The position numbers and the translations under genes were made by a program. Shown here one piece after another: positions 1 to 14,000 of a stretch of 64,000 nt of DNA. This stretch comes from Phylloscopus collybita (taxonomy: Eukaryota > Chordata > Aves > Passeriformes > Phylloscopidae), in NCBI GenBank assembly GCA_027886175.1, contig JAJNNQ010000040.1, forward strand, positions 28,726,001 to 28,790,000, in the 5' to 3' direction. The notes under the pieces are model-generated. The model ran no database searches. It saw only the letters and a program-made list of their open reading frames with translations, and was not told the DNA's origin. How positions within the stretch are numbered: the first letter of the stretch is position 1; each line of letters begins with the position of its first letter.

Positions 1-3000
1 TCTTGCTCTTGCCAGTTTTGAGACCAGTCTTCTGTAGAATTTTCATCTGCATTGATCTACAAGAATAGGATCTGACATAAACTGTCTTCAGGCACCATCT
101 GTAAGCATAGTGGGCTGTGAAATCAAGATATGAGGGGAGATGCAGCCTGCTGAAGGTGGGAGCTGGGGTGTGACTTGGGTTTTGGTCCAGTTCTTATTGC
201 GGAGGTCTACCTTGGAGTGCAATTTGCTGGAATTTTCATCCTACTCACTGGAAGACTACTGTGTGTACCATTCCAAGAGGTTTTTTGCTTTTAAATTCTT
301 GTTTTGGAATTCACATGTAAGCATAGAAATTATTTTTATTTTTGAGCAAATATCATGCTATTATCCGTGCTGTGAGGTGAGATGATGAGATTTTTATTTG
401 AGCAGTACCACTTCAAATCTGAAGAAATGAGAAGTCAAAAATGAATCTTCTTCACCTTGGAGATCCAAGCACCCCAGTTCTTAAAGGAGAAATCAAGACT
501 AAATTTTTAACTCTGCATTTTGAACAAATCTGCAGATTGATGTCAGAGGCATTATTTCTGTGACTAGGATATGTTTGATAATAAAAGCATTTTTAGTTTT
601 TTTACTCATTTGAGAAGTAAGGAGTGTTGATGGTCTTTCTGGCAGAAGGACTTAAGTTTTTATTTTTACCTGGTGTTTCAAAAGAGCCCTCTGAAAAGAT
701 TGGGTGGGGAGTAGGATTCCTGACTGAAAAATACATCAGTGATTGGGATTTAGCTGTGGGACTGTGCGTGGACTCTGCTAAATGTGGCTAATTTTTTTCA
801 TGCATGTAAAATTACTTAAGTTTATGGATTTGACAGAAGGAGTGTGTTAGCCCAGCTTTAGCCAGCATCTAAACACTTGACAGTTTATTACTGTGAAGGC
901 TAGTCTTATGGGCTGTAATAGCTTGGTTTGGCTTTCAGTCAGTGACAACCTGGAAAAGTAATTGCATTAGTTGGGTAGAAAGCAATTCCCTCCTTTCCTT
1001 GTTCATTGTAGATCACTTAGCAGGCACAGATACTGTATGTACAGTACAGGGGATGTACTGAACTAGGATTTACTAATCACCCAGGGTTTTTGCTTCAATT
1101 CTGTCATTCTTCTGCTCCTTAAAGTTGACTTTCCTGTTTCCCCTTTTGATCAAGTATGCCTTTTAATGGCCTGTTCTTTAAACTCATATGTTTGAGCAGA
1201 AATCCTAAGTAACTACTAATGGTTCTTATCACAAGTTAACTTCAGTATCAGAATGGAATTCAGAATAATTGTGTATGGGAGCATGCTCATTCTTTAGGGT
1301 ACTTGGCAAACTTGATACTCATCTTCAGTAGTTGGGTTGTTGTTTTTTTTAATGCTCTGGAGCAGTGACATTAAGAACTGTGGAATTTTTTTTTGTTGTT
1401 TTAAAGAGTAAATAGAAAGTTCAGAAGCTGTACAGCACTAAGCTAAAGGATCTTGTTGCTAGCTCCTGAGATTGAGGTGATATGTCTCTGCGAAAGGTCT
1501 CTGAATGGTAGTGTTCACTGGAGCCTGACTTGTAGTCAAAGGGAATGGTAAAAATCTCTACCCTGTTAGAGGGACCTGCTTATGTTACCACGTGTTAACC
1601 AGAAAAAGCCAGAGAAATACAGAGAAACTGTACTTCTTCTGGCAGACCAGTGATGTTCTGAATTACGTGTGCTTTATATGTAACTGAAAGCTCTTTGGGG
1701 CCTATGGTGCCAGTTCCTTCTGTTGTGATTTTAATCTTCAGCTCCCAGTGCAAAGAAGAGTTTATTGTGTGCTTGAGGTGACTTTCTTCTGCAGTGTATT
1801 CCCAGTAATTAGAGGGTGCATATTTAAAAAGCATTTAGATCGTTGAAACTGTGTTGAAATATCACAAGACATGTTATTCTTGAATGTTTCAAATGTTAAA
1901 ACTAAGACTTATTATTTTCAACACTTCTTCAGAAATCTGCATGTGAAACTGCTAATTTCTGTCTAAGTTTGTTGAAACATTATGTCATATGCTAATTTTA
2001 TACTTTATGGTCAACCACTGAAATTAAATGTGCAGCAGAATTTCAGGTCCTGGAGAGTTATGTATGTCATGGGGGGGCAGGGGAGGGATTATTGAAAAAT
2101 AACAAAAAAGAAATTAGGCAAACTAGAATCCCCATCTAATATTCCAGTATTTGAGTACCAGACTAGCTTTTCTTCTTTCTTTGATCACAGAAAAAGAAAA
2201 AAAAAAATTAATTCTCCCTTTCTAGCAGCTACAGATAGTATACTGGACCTCTCCAGTGAATTTGCCAAGGCTTGCTAGGTCCTTGAAGTCATTTGTCCTT
2301 CTGAGAAAAGTGGTGTCTTTGCTAGTATAAATCTAGTTTGGACAAGTATGCTTGCTTTCTTGTTTCTCCTCTAGTTCTTCTGTGGAATATTGACTGTGCA
2401 GCCTCTGAGAGTATGTAGTGGTGCATTGTATCTCGCAAGTAGTGCACATGAATATAATAGTGTCGGTACATACTCCGATGCAAGGGGCTTTTCTTTGTCT
2501 CCATTTTGGTAAGGCAAGGGGATTTTCTTTATGAAAGCATTCCAGGCTTTCATATGAAACCTAATTAAAAAAAAAAAAAGTAAATAATAATTCCTTATTA
2601 AATCCCCCATCTTGATTTTTAAAGAAATCTGTGTGACCTCTTTTAGGAGCAGCTCCCCATGTTATCTCCTTCCTCTCCACTCTTACCTGCTCACTTCATG
2701 GTGGTGAAGCTAGTACGTGTGAAAGACGGCACTGCAGTAACTCTGAAAGTACATGCTTCTTGTAATGAGAGCTGAAGAACTTTTTTGATAATATCTTGGG
2801 TTAATTTTGTTTTGTGAACAGACTGTCCAAAGTAAGATTAGTGATGAAGTAAGTGTTCATATGTTAGCAGGTGCAGTTCTAGAAAGAGGCTCTAGTCTGA
2901 GTCACATGCCCCATTTTAGATGCAGCTTTCAGGGTGCTTCTCTGCCTTGCAGTGGAGGAGAATGTAATTTTTAGGGTCAGATTATCAGCTGTGGCTTGGA

Positions 3001-5014
3001 ATGTATCTCTTTTGCAGGATCTGTTTCAGCCTGGGGTCTAGTTGTCCCTGGTTTAGGCAAACCCTTTGCATTCGAAGTGTGAGGAGTGAAAGGAGCTGTG
3101 TGATGCAAAGGTGTGAAGTGTGGGCAGCTGATGTCCTGAAGAAGATGGGAGATTTCTGTGGCCTCCTCGCAGGGTCTGTCTGCTGTTTTGGGTGCAGTCA
3201 AGAGTAAAGCAAGATACACTCTGGCCAGCAACTGTGACTGTCACATATTAGTGTTCCAATTTGTGCTCCTTGAGGGGAGGGCTTGCGTGACCACCATTTA
3301 TAATACATGATGTTTAGGACTCTGGTATGGACAGGTATTCTCTTCAGATTCTGCACTTCTCTCCTTTGGTTCAGTCTGCCCCCATGTCTGTCAGCTCTTG
3401 CCCCAGCAGGCACTGCAGTTGCAGTGAATCTCAGACAGTGTGGGCTGTGCACAGACTTTGCATAGGAGGAAGATTAATTTCTTATTGGAAGTGTCTAAGA
3501 ATGAGTGAATACAAATTTGGTGTTCTAGCAATGTGCTTGAGGCGGAAAGGACACTGTCAGAAACCTCACTTTCCACCATGTGTTTGTCAGGTCCTATTGC
3601 TGTTTTCCTGCATGTGTTTAGATCTAATAATCTTCCTGCATTTCTCTGGGTCACAAAGTCCATTTGGCAGGCACTTTGTGGTACTCCTTGTGCAAAACGT
3701 CTTTGTCTTAAAGAAAGATTGCTTCAAATAGGGTTTCCACAGTCTCACAGAATATGGGATTTTTCTCTATGAGCAAGTACTGTGCAGAATTGTATTTCAG
3801 TTTTGAACCTGTTTACTGTACATTTCACCTGGTAATGACAGTGTAATAGTACAATGACAGTGGTGTCTGCAGCAGTGTAGGCAGTCTTGATATGTCATAG
3901 TCTGCGTGGTCTGCATGTTTTTTCCTAAATATTTTGCATTTATATCAATATTGTGGATATAACTGGCAGTGGTTGCAAAGAAGGTGAATTAGGACTGTGT
4001 CAGTAGTCATTGCATATATCAAAATGATGATCAAGTAAGCCTGACTGGAAAGCCAGCATGGTGATTGTGCTCAACTCCATCTTGTACGAATTTTTTTTGG
4101 AGAGTGTGGTTTGGGTTTTGGGGTTTTTTTTTTAAGTTGATTTTTCCCCTCTATTTTTATGTTTACCTAGGAGGATCAGAATTTGTTTGTATGTGCATTC
4201 AGGTCAAAGTTAATACCAACTGAATTTTAACTGAACTGTTTCTTGTGCAGATAGTTCTTGAATTTACAGTTTCGGTAGTTAAGTAGCTTATTCTTATCGG
4301 GAGATAAAAATGATTTAAATGGTTCTTGAGTTTTTCAGAAATACACAATCTGGCAAGCACAGTGCCATAGTTCCAGTACATTCCTACTAAGAATGTACTA
4401 CTTTGGTCTTGAATTTGTACTTAACAGGTCCAGTCTTGAATAACAAGATGCCTGTTGTTAATATCTTGGTACTATTTAGTATTTTTTTGATACACTCTGA
4501 TACAAAATGGAAACTTTAACAGAAAAGGAACTGAAAAATGTCACTGTGAAGTCAGTGACTCAAGGTTGGTGACTCCAAAGGGTTACTCTCTCCAGATAAC
4601 TATTTGTAGTCACTTGGAATCAAAAGAGTTTATTTTTAAGTGATTTCATTTTATGTAGTTGAGAGGATTTATTTTATTGTTAAGGTTTTACAGTGTATAA
4701 ATAGGAAATACACCTTTCAGAGATCTGTACAGATTTCTCATTCAGGTAGTTTGTTTTACCTGCATACATGGATTTCTGCTGTTCTGTGCAGACTGGAAAA
4801 TAGGGTTTGCATTTACCCTTCAGTGTAAAAAGATGTTAATCCTCTGAACCTTAGCTGAAACTTCACAGATTTGAGAATTCCACAAATTACTTGATTCAAA
4901 TTCCAATTCTGTTTTTATATGGCTGCTAATTCTCTTTTTCCTCAGTTAAATTTCTATTGTGATGCGATTATCTGCTTAAAACGATAAATGTGTATGATTT
5001 CTTTATCTGTTTAG
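1..5014 (+). other. ARID4B: ARID4B intron (5' part outside window)
   Basis: This stretch precedes the first recognisable ARID4B exon and ends in a polypyrimidine-rich acceptor with AG at 5013-5014. I read it in both directions for the missing chromo-barrel, ARID, PWWP and Tudor exons and found none. The open frames here are short and lack homology that I recognise. Content is AT-rich with poly-A/T runs, and no transposable element is clear to me. It is best explained as the 3' part of one long intron whose upstream exon lies before base 1. Confidence 0.75.
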
Positions 5015-8000
5015 GTACGATGAATGGATAAAGGCAGACAAGATAGTGAGACCAGCTGATAAAAATGTACCAAAAATAAAGCATCGAAAGAAAATAAAGG
5101 TAGTTTTTCTCCCTTTTCTCTCTTGTTGCTCCCAGGTGTTGCTTTGATACACAGTTAAGTAATCCTTGCCTCCCTTCCTAACCTTTTGATTGGCCTACAA
5201 ATGCTTATCAGGCAAAGCAACTTTGTAGCCTTTTAAACATGGATACTCTTCTCATCATGGTTTAGGCTTTTCTCCTTGAGGTGAAGAGGGGAAGCTTCTC
5301 TTTCCTTCTTTCCTTAATTTTTAATTAAATGTGTGTAGTCATTTACAGAAAACAAATGAGAAGGATACAGATTATTGTCAGTGTTGGGAGGCAGCTTGAG
5401 GGAGTGAAATTTGAGAGCTCTCTGATTCTGCAGAGTAAACCTATGGACCAGTCCACGTGCATGGGACTCTATAATTTTATTGCCAAGATTTCTTTCACAA
5501 TTGATTCTTCCACAACTGATGTTTAGGCTTAGATGATGACATAGGTCTTGGACAGTGGGCTGCAAGGAAGCTTTTCCATCTGCCACTGCTGATCCTGGCA
5601 TCCTGCAGTACCACTACTCCTCGAGCTCTGGTTGTGTTTGTTTTCCCATTTGTTTTAGTGTCAACAAAGTCCCTGTCTTCAGTAGAAGGGTCTTGGCATG
5701 GAATGCAGAAATGTGTTTGTAGTCCTTTTAACAAAGAGAAGAGCTTTCCTCTGCAGATTGAATGTTTAAGATAATTCTAAGCATTGTTTAGTTGTAATCC
5801 ATGATGAGATGTGTGCTCCAATGAGAAGAGTTTTTGTATCTTTTTTTTTTACCTAGAATAAAACTGACAGAGAGAAGGAAGAGAAGTATTCTCCTAAACC
5901 TTGTAAACTGCGACGTTTGTCAAAACCCCCCTTTCACACCAGCACATCACCAGAGACTGGGTCCAAACTTGACAGCACTGAAGCCAAAAATACTGAACAA
6001 GCTCCAGTTAAATCAATAGAAATTACTTCTATCATTAATGGGCTACCAGGTATTGTACTTACAAGCTTTTTCTACTTCTGTAAATGGCCTTTAAACAGGA
6101 GTAAATGACAGTGTAGATGCAACTAAATGCTTGAGTCTGTCTGGCTAATTATAACATCATCTTCAGAAATAACCCTTGGACAAAAGCATTGTTGGCAGTT
6201 CCTGTGAATTCAGAGTGTTAACGGTCAATTACATTTTGTGTTGCCATCCTTTTTGGTTTTGTTCATTTGATATAGAGCAAAAGATTTTTGCTTCCTATCT
6301 AATTTCTAAATTTTTAATTTTTGATTTACCTAAGCTATAGGACCCATTATTCATACCTGCATGTCTGTTGTTGCTAGCACTGTGTTCCCCTGCCCACACA
6401 TTTACAGCAGAATTTTAATACCTACTTGCTTCTCTTCATTCTTATTCTAGAGCATGCTTCCAGAGAAGGAAAACATGTATGGTATAGGTAGTTTGGGTAA
6501 CCACAAACTTTTATGGAAGCTGTGTGAATTTAATAATCATTCCAACTTATTTGAATTTGGATGACACTGGCCACTGGGTTCCAAAACCATAGGTAGAGTA
6601 ACAATCAACATAACCTATAATGCTTCATTTCCTTTGGAAATGAGAAACAAAAAACCCAATCTGCAATGATACTGTTATTAGTGTGATAATCTGTAATTGA
6701 CTTTACAAATCAAGGAGTTACATACATACATACATACATATATATTTGTGTGTATTTGAGCCAATTCCTGTGTTTCTCCTTGAATCCCTGTCTCATCACA
6801 CTGAACGAGATTGCTGTTGATTCCTTCTGGATTGTATATCTTTGTTCTTCTCTCAGTTTCTTTATTGCTGACCCTGAATTTTCTTACAGTTGTCCTACAT
6901 TCTTCTTGTCCATTTGTTTCCCTAAGTGCCTTTCTTTATTGCTTTCACTTCTTTTTTCCAGGCTGATCATCAGGTTGGTTTGTTAGACAGTATCCAATGT
7001 GCATGTTGCTCTGTCCTTTAGAGTCTGTATTTTCCAGGGAAAATGATGTCTGTGTTATGGGCTTTGGGAAAAAGGTAGATAATGGTAACCCATAAGAAAT
7101 ACGTAAGGGCATCTTTCAGTTTCTGGTTTGGTTAATTGTGCAGAAGTTTGTATTTTATGGATTAATGCACTTTATGCTTTCTCTACCTCTTCAGAAATTC
7201 CTGGAGATGCACTCTATTACAGTGAATCCTCCTAGTTTCTAATCTAGCCATTTTACCATGAGTTTTTGAACTCTTCAGGAGGTACCATTTAAGAGAGAGA
7301 CTGCTAGAGATCCCTGTAGCATGTCCTTGTATCTGTAGTTTTCTTCAGTTGCTTTTTTTGTTGTTTCTTTTTTTTAATGATTCTTTGTAACCAGAATCAA
7401 GACAAACTTTTCTTGTTTTGTTTTTGTTGTTTTTTTTTTTATTTGTTTTTAATTAGCTTCTGAAAGTTCTGATGATAGTGAGCAAGAAGATGACCAAAGT
7501 GCCCCGAATGTACATGCTGATGGCAAAGAGGAATCTCAGCCTGAAGTCGTAAGCCAAGATAAAAACGAACTCCATCTAAAAGAACAGAGCGGTTCCTCCC
7601 TCCCAGAAGAAACTAAAGCTCTTACAGATGCAGCAGTGCCCAAGTCTGTATCCAAGTCTCCTGAAAGATTGCGGAAAGAGATGGAGGAGTTATCCGAAGA
7701 TAGTGACTTCGATGGAGAAGATGAAGCCACAAAGAAAAGAAAGGATGGAAAGAAGGAGATGGTGGATAAAACAGCAAAACCGCAAGTGAAGCGTGGTAAA
7801 CGAAGACACTGTGTTGCAGAGGAGTCCTTAAAGACCGTGTCACCTAATAGAAAGGATGAGAAGTCCAAAAACAAAGACTCCCTTAGTTTAGAAAACAGCA
7901 GTAACAGCTCCTCGGATGAAGATGAGGAGGACAAATCTAAACTGAAAATCACTCCAACAAAAAAGTACAATGGACTAGAGGAGAAGAGGAAATCTTTACG

Positions 8001-11000
8001 GACAAGTACTTTCTACTCTGGATTTTCTGAAGTGGGAGAGAAAAGAATAAAGCTTCTAAATAACTCTGATGAAAGACTTCAGAACACCAGAGCGAAGGAT
8101 CGAAAAGATGTGTGGTCAAGTATCCAAGGACAGTGGCCGAAGAAAACGCTGAAGGAGCTGTTCTCAGACTCTGATACTGAGGCTGCTGCCTCTCCTCCAC
8201 ATGCTGCTCCTGAGGATGCTGCAGCAGAGGAGCAGCTTCAGACTCTTGCAGAAGAAGGCATTTCTTTGCCTAACTGTGAACTTGAAAAATCTTTGCCAGC
8301 AAGTGTGGATGTTAAACCTGTTGAGGAGAAACCGACTGAAGTGGGTGAGAAGAAAGTTGAGTTTCCAAGCAGTGGCAGCAATTCAGTGCTAAATACGCCT
8401 CCTACAACTCCTGAGTCACCTTCCTCTGTAACTGTGACGGAGTCCAGTAGACATCAGTCCAGTGTCACTGTCTCGGAGACACTGCCACCAAATCAAGAAG
8501 AGATACGAAGCATCAAAAGTGAAACAGATAGCACAATAGAGGTGGACAGTGTGGCAGGGGAACTGCAAGACCTCCAATCTGAGGGAAATATTTCTCCAAC
8601 AGGTTTTGATGCCAGCGTCAGCTCCAGTAGTAGTAATCAACCAGAGCCAGAGCATGCTGAAAAAGGTAAAGGCAAGGGTAAACAGAGCTGTCTCCAACCT
8701 AACCAGCTCTTATTTCTAACATTGCTGATGTATTTTCACTCTCTTTTGGTTGTGGTGCAGGGAAGTTAGTTGTGGCAGGAAGTAGTAGCCTGCTGTCCAT
8801 TTCAGATGTGTGGAAATGGCATAATCATCTCATGAATAAAATGTAATCTGCCAGCAAGTTTATTGGCCTTTCATTAGAAATTTTGGTGGTTTCACTGAGG
8901 GACAAAAGAAGGAAGATTTTATTGGATATGGCAAAAAAGCCCAGAGCAAACTGTAATAGCTTGTGTAAGGAACATTTATTGTAGCAAGATGGAAGCATTT
9001 TCAGCACCCTCCTTAGAAGCAGGAGATGCTTTTCTTGCATAAAATTTGATTCTCTGTAAGTTGTTTGTTTTGAGGGAGAAAGCCCCCTTGCTGCTAGGGT
9101 GCTTAGGCAATCATTTCTAATTTGTATTTTTCTAGAACATTAACTTCATAAGATTCAAGTCAAGCTGATAAAAGCATGACCTTTTTAGCTATGTTTCATT
9201 TTCATCTGTGATTTTTCAGATTGAAGTTCCTTTCCTGAAACCACTGGAGAGTGGGGGTTAATAAACACTTGTGCACATGATGTCGCTGTACTGCTGCCTG
9301 CTCTTTAACTGCTGGCAAGGCAAGATCCAAAAGCTTTTTTCTGAAAGTGACTGGCTGTTTCGCAGTTCATCAGAAGTACAGCTACTTTCACTGTGTTTTA
9401 GTGGCTAAAAATTATGAACACAAAGGAAGAAAATATATTTTGTCTGTAATCCTAAGACAGAAGTGTTCTTTTAATCTCATTAGATTTTGGCTAACAATTA
9501 GTTAATTTTTTACAAAATGCCCATAAAGGTGTGTTACCTTCAGCTTTCTGTTGGAAATGTTCTTCTGGAAGTATGCAACAAAATGTGTTTCCTTAAAGGA
9601 GAGAGTTTGGAAGAGGTGAATGTGTACCCCTCAATAAATACACCTGTATTGCTTTGCTAATTAGAACTGTGTAGGTTTAGAACTTAAATTGCTCAGGGTT
9701 TTTTATATCAAAGTAGTTTATTGCCACTTGAAAGAAGGTTTACACTATTGTAGAAGAGTATTTTTACATGCATTAGGCTTTAATTTCCTCTCTGATTTTG
9801 TCAGCATGTTACCTGTGTCAGAAAATTGGGTTCCTTAATTTAAATGGTTTTATTTCAGGGGTCATTTTTAATCTGTAAGTCACATGGTTGTGAAACAACG
9901 TTTGAAGAAGTCCTAAACCACTCTCTTTTAGCAGGTGTACTAGAATCCTTCCATGTTCCTTTTCTACTTTTTTTCCCTTGTAGTCACAAATACTGGCAGA
10001 ATTTTTCCCTTGTTTTTGTTTGCCTTTTTTTTTTTTTTTTTTTTTTGCAAACATTATCTAAGATTATTTTTAACACCTTCAATCCATATAATTACTGATC
10101 ACAGATTATGGCTTTGGTTTTTTTCTCACAGCTTCCAAGTACAGCAAAACATTTAAAAACATTTTTAGTCCCAGTAGGTCTTCATGACTTTTTTAATAAA
10201 TGTGTTCTTACTTAATTTACAGTATTAAAATATAGTAAATCCATGTGGTTCAAGAGAAATTCTGGAATTCTGGTGATGCATATGGAAAAGTAATTTGTAA
10301 TCATCATACATGTGCACTCTGTGCAAAGAAACTTTGTCTGCCTTCCATTGTCTTTCACCTCCTCTTGCCAATAGAAGTGGAAAACTGAGCTGCATTAAGG
10401 ATAGGCAGGAACAGTTGCATTGTTGTCTACAAACTTAACCTTTGAAGTGTTTTGTAGGAGAAGTGCAAGCATTTATTTAATTTCAGTTTCTCTTTTTTTC
10501 CCCAATTATAGTCTGCACAGGCCAAAAAAGACTTAAAGATGCTCAGGGAGGAGGCAGCTCCTCAAAAAAGCAGAAAAGAAGCCACAAAACATCTGTGAGC
10601 AGCAAAAAGAAGAGTAAAACTAGTAAGTACAGCAGCTTAGTGTGAGATAACAGGTGTGAAAGTAGCATGTCATATGTTTAACTGATTGTAGGAGATGAAG
10701 TCTGTTAATAAAAAATGCATTAGGACATAATGTTCTCATCGGGAAATTCTTAACACTGTTTAAATTAAGAAACTGCTCTACCTAAACACCAAAGTGTTTT
10801 CAAATGTCTTGTATTGTTATTTCTGTGCCTATTTCTAAGAGTTCCTTTAATATTGTGTAATTCAGGAAAGCCAAGAAGAAGGAATATTTCACACATGGCA
10901 GAATTAGGACAGGTATCTCTGTGTCATGATAGCTGCCTGCTTTAGATGGGAGACTGGGATCTGAAGGAAATTGCACTCTGTATTTTCTGCAAGATGAGTT

Positions 11001-14000
11001 TTTAGAGGTTAATATCTCTACCCTGTAGCAAATATTAGAATAATTCCAGAAAAATATAGATTCTTGTTTTGGTTTAGGTTTTGTCCTGGTTTAGGGCAAA
11101 ATTGAGAGGGAACCTCCGAAGGGGTTCCTCTGAAAAGCAAACCCAAACGGCCCCTCCCCCCAGCCGGTCCAGGAAAAGAACTTCCTCAGAGAAAAGTGGA
11201 AAAAACTATTTATTTAACAAACAAAATGCCCACAAGTGCAAAGAATTAATAGTATGAAACAATAAAACCTCTCACCGCTCTGCAGAGAGATGGCAAACAG
11301 AGGCAGTCCCTGCCGTGGGTGCAGCTCAGCTCCCTCAGCCTCTCACCAGCCCCACTCCCTCCGCAGGGCCAGGCCCGGCGGCCGCAGGTGCCAGCCCTCG
11401 CTGCTCCTCTGGGTTTTCAGTCCAGAGCAGATTTAAACAGTCTCAGGAAAAAAAAAAAAAGAGGAAAAAAAACAGTCCGGGGAGTCTTCTCTACCTCAGC
11501 TAGCTAAACTAACTAAAAGCACAGGAGATCTCTGTCCCACCGCTGTCCGTGCCCAGACGAACGCCAGAGAGCAGCCGTGGGGCAGTCAGGCCGCTTCTCA
11601 AAACAAACTGCTCACTGCTGCTTTCTCCCCCTTGGCTCCCAGAACAAGTTTTAAAGGTACAGAACTGAATATACAGCACAAACAGAGCAGACGATTGGGG
11701 ATACGAGCAGCAAAAGTCACCCTACCGCACTTCCTGTGCTGTCTGTTACATCTATGGTAAATAATGCAGCTTTTGCAGGTTTTTGTAGTTGTAGAAGCTA
11801 ATTGGAATAGATACTACAGTACTGGGCAAGGGAAGCTTAATAAAAGCAGAAGTGTGTTAGGGGTTGTAGGCACAGGTGTTTGGGAGACAGTAAGATCAAT
11901 TACTGCTTCATTTCACTGTTAATAAAAAATACCAGGAAACAGCTAGAGACTGAAGCCTGGAGGGTAACTATAAAAAATGGAGGTAAAGCAAGGATAAAAA
12001 ACATATGCCATGCCTTTTTCCTCTCTCTCACCCAGCTTCCTTCCCCTCTTTCTATTAACAGCTTTTACTAAAAGTCTATACTTGCTGGTCTGTATTTGTT
12101 CTCACCCCATCTTTCATGTTCATTGATCTGCTCTTTGTATTTTCTCATCCTTTTTAACTCCATTTCACTGGTCTCCTCCTTTCATAATCATTATTCCTAC
12201 CTTCACCCCAGAAATTAAAGTAACAAAACAAACTGAATTTTCAGAACAAATACACCATTTTTAGCCTTACCTTTATTCCCTTGGATTTGGTGAATTTACC
12301 CCTTTTTCTCAACCTATGTCTCATCAGGATGTGAAACTTCAAAGCTACTACCACATAGTCCTTGATGTGTGCTCTTTTTGTTAGACTTTAGGCACTACTG
12401 GATTAAATAAGGAAAATAAATAGATAAGATATAATTCAGCTGTAAGGAAAAAAAAAAACAACAACTTTTGGCAAAAATTCCAGTGTATGTGTTAAAATGC
12501 TTTTGTGGTAGCTTCAGCTCTTGCCTTTGCATTAAACCAACACCAACAAGCAGCTAGCCAAACTCTTTCACACTCTGTGTCTTGGGTATTCAGTTTCTTC
12601 TGAGTAGATCTCTACATCTTAAAGGCCAAAAGGTTCAGGGCTCATTTTGTCAACACCTGGGGCAGGTACAACTGAGGCATACCTTTTTCTTAATAAATCT
12701 AAATTCAATGTGTTTTTAAAAACAATTCTAACAATTGAGGTTCTACAGATTTCCTAGGCATTTTATTCCACTGCTTTGCTAGACTTGTGTTGAATTACAG
12801 CCTCTTGTGCCTGCTTTCACCTCATTTTTATTTCAGTAACGCTAAAAAATTTCATCCTTTCAATCATTACTCATAAACCTTGTCTTTTAGATAGATTATT
12901 TTTGTTACCCTCCTTTGAGTGATTTGATTAAAAACCTGTGTTCAGTTCAGCCTGTTGCTTTATAGTTAAAGTTTTTTCGGCATGAGGTAAAGTTCTTCTG
13001 TTCTGGGTCAGCAAAAGATCTTTTTCCAAAATGAAAAAAATTTATCATCATGTCTGAGGAATTTGTAGAGTATGTCACACATGTTCAGATTATCGATAGT
13101 GATTTTAGTGGAGGAAAATTAAAATAAAAGTGACATAAGGCTAAGCAAAGGCTCTGTTTGCTCTGATTTCTGCTATACATGTTCTAGAAATACAAAGGTC
13201 TGTCTGTAACTGTTAGCTCTAAAATGGGATAGAGGTTTATATATATATTGAATACTGCATTAGAAATTGATGTTAGAAAGAGCTAAACAAGAGAGGGACC
13301 ATAACAATCAGTCTTGTGAACTCTTAGAAAATGTACAGTCCGATGAGCAGGCAGATGTGGTTCATTTTGGCCCCATAATATATCTGACTTGTGCTTCAGT
13401 GATGCAGATAGCATCAAGCTAAGCTGCTACACCAGGCTGGATTCTGTTGTTTTAAAGTAAAGGATTTGGGTCAAATAAATTCCTGTTGTATGAACATCAG
13501 CACAGAGGTTGCTTCTGACAAGCTTCAGTTTGGGCTTTATTTTGTAACAATGTCTTCTTGTTTCTTCAGCAAACAGCAGTGACAGCGATGAACTATCAGC
13601 TGGTGAAAGTGTGTCCAAGTCTCAGTCAGCAAAATCAGTTTCCACTGGCATGAAATCTCACCAAACCAAATCACTCACAAGAACACAGTCTCCAGGAAAA
13701 TGTGGTAAAAATGGAGAGAAGGAGTCTGATCTCAAAGAACAGAATAATCGTTTGCCCAAAGTTTACAAGTGGAGTTTTCAAATGTGTAAGTATTTTCTTG
13801 AAAACACATCTAGTGTCATCTTGTGGCATAGTGTAAAAAGGCTTTTTGAATGTTCTGTATTTTGGCTTTCATGTTTCCATCCTGAATTTGCTTAAGCTTG
13901 TGATAAATCCTCTTTTTTTTTTTTTTTTTCAGGGGGTTGTTTTTGTTTCATTTTTTTGCAATTGCAGCACAGGGAAATGGCTATGTCACGCTCTTCCAGA

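Noticed and set aside
4010..4100. Box C/D snoRNA suggested by ATGATGA at about 4023
   Set aside because: No CTGA D box occurs at a suitable distance and no terminal stem is present.
7636..8769. A separate 377-aa single-exon protein
   Set aside because: It is the inner part of the 1209-bp ARID4B exon (7457-8665) plus a run into the next intron; frame and homology continue on both sides.
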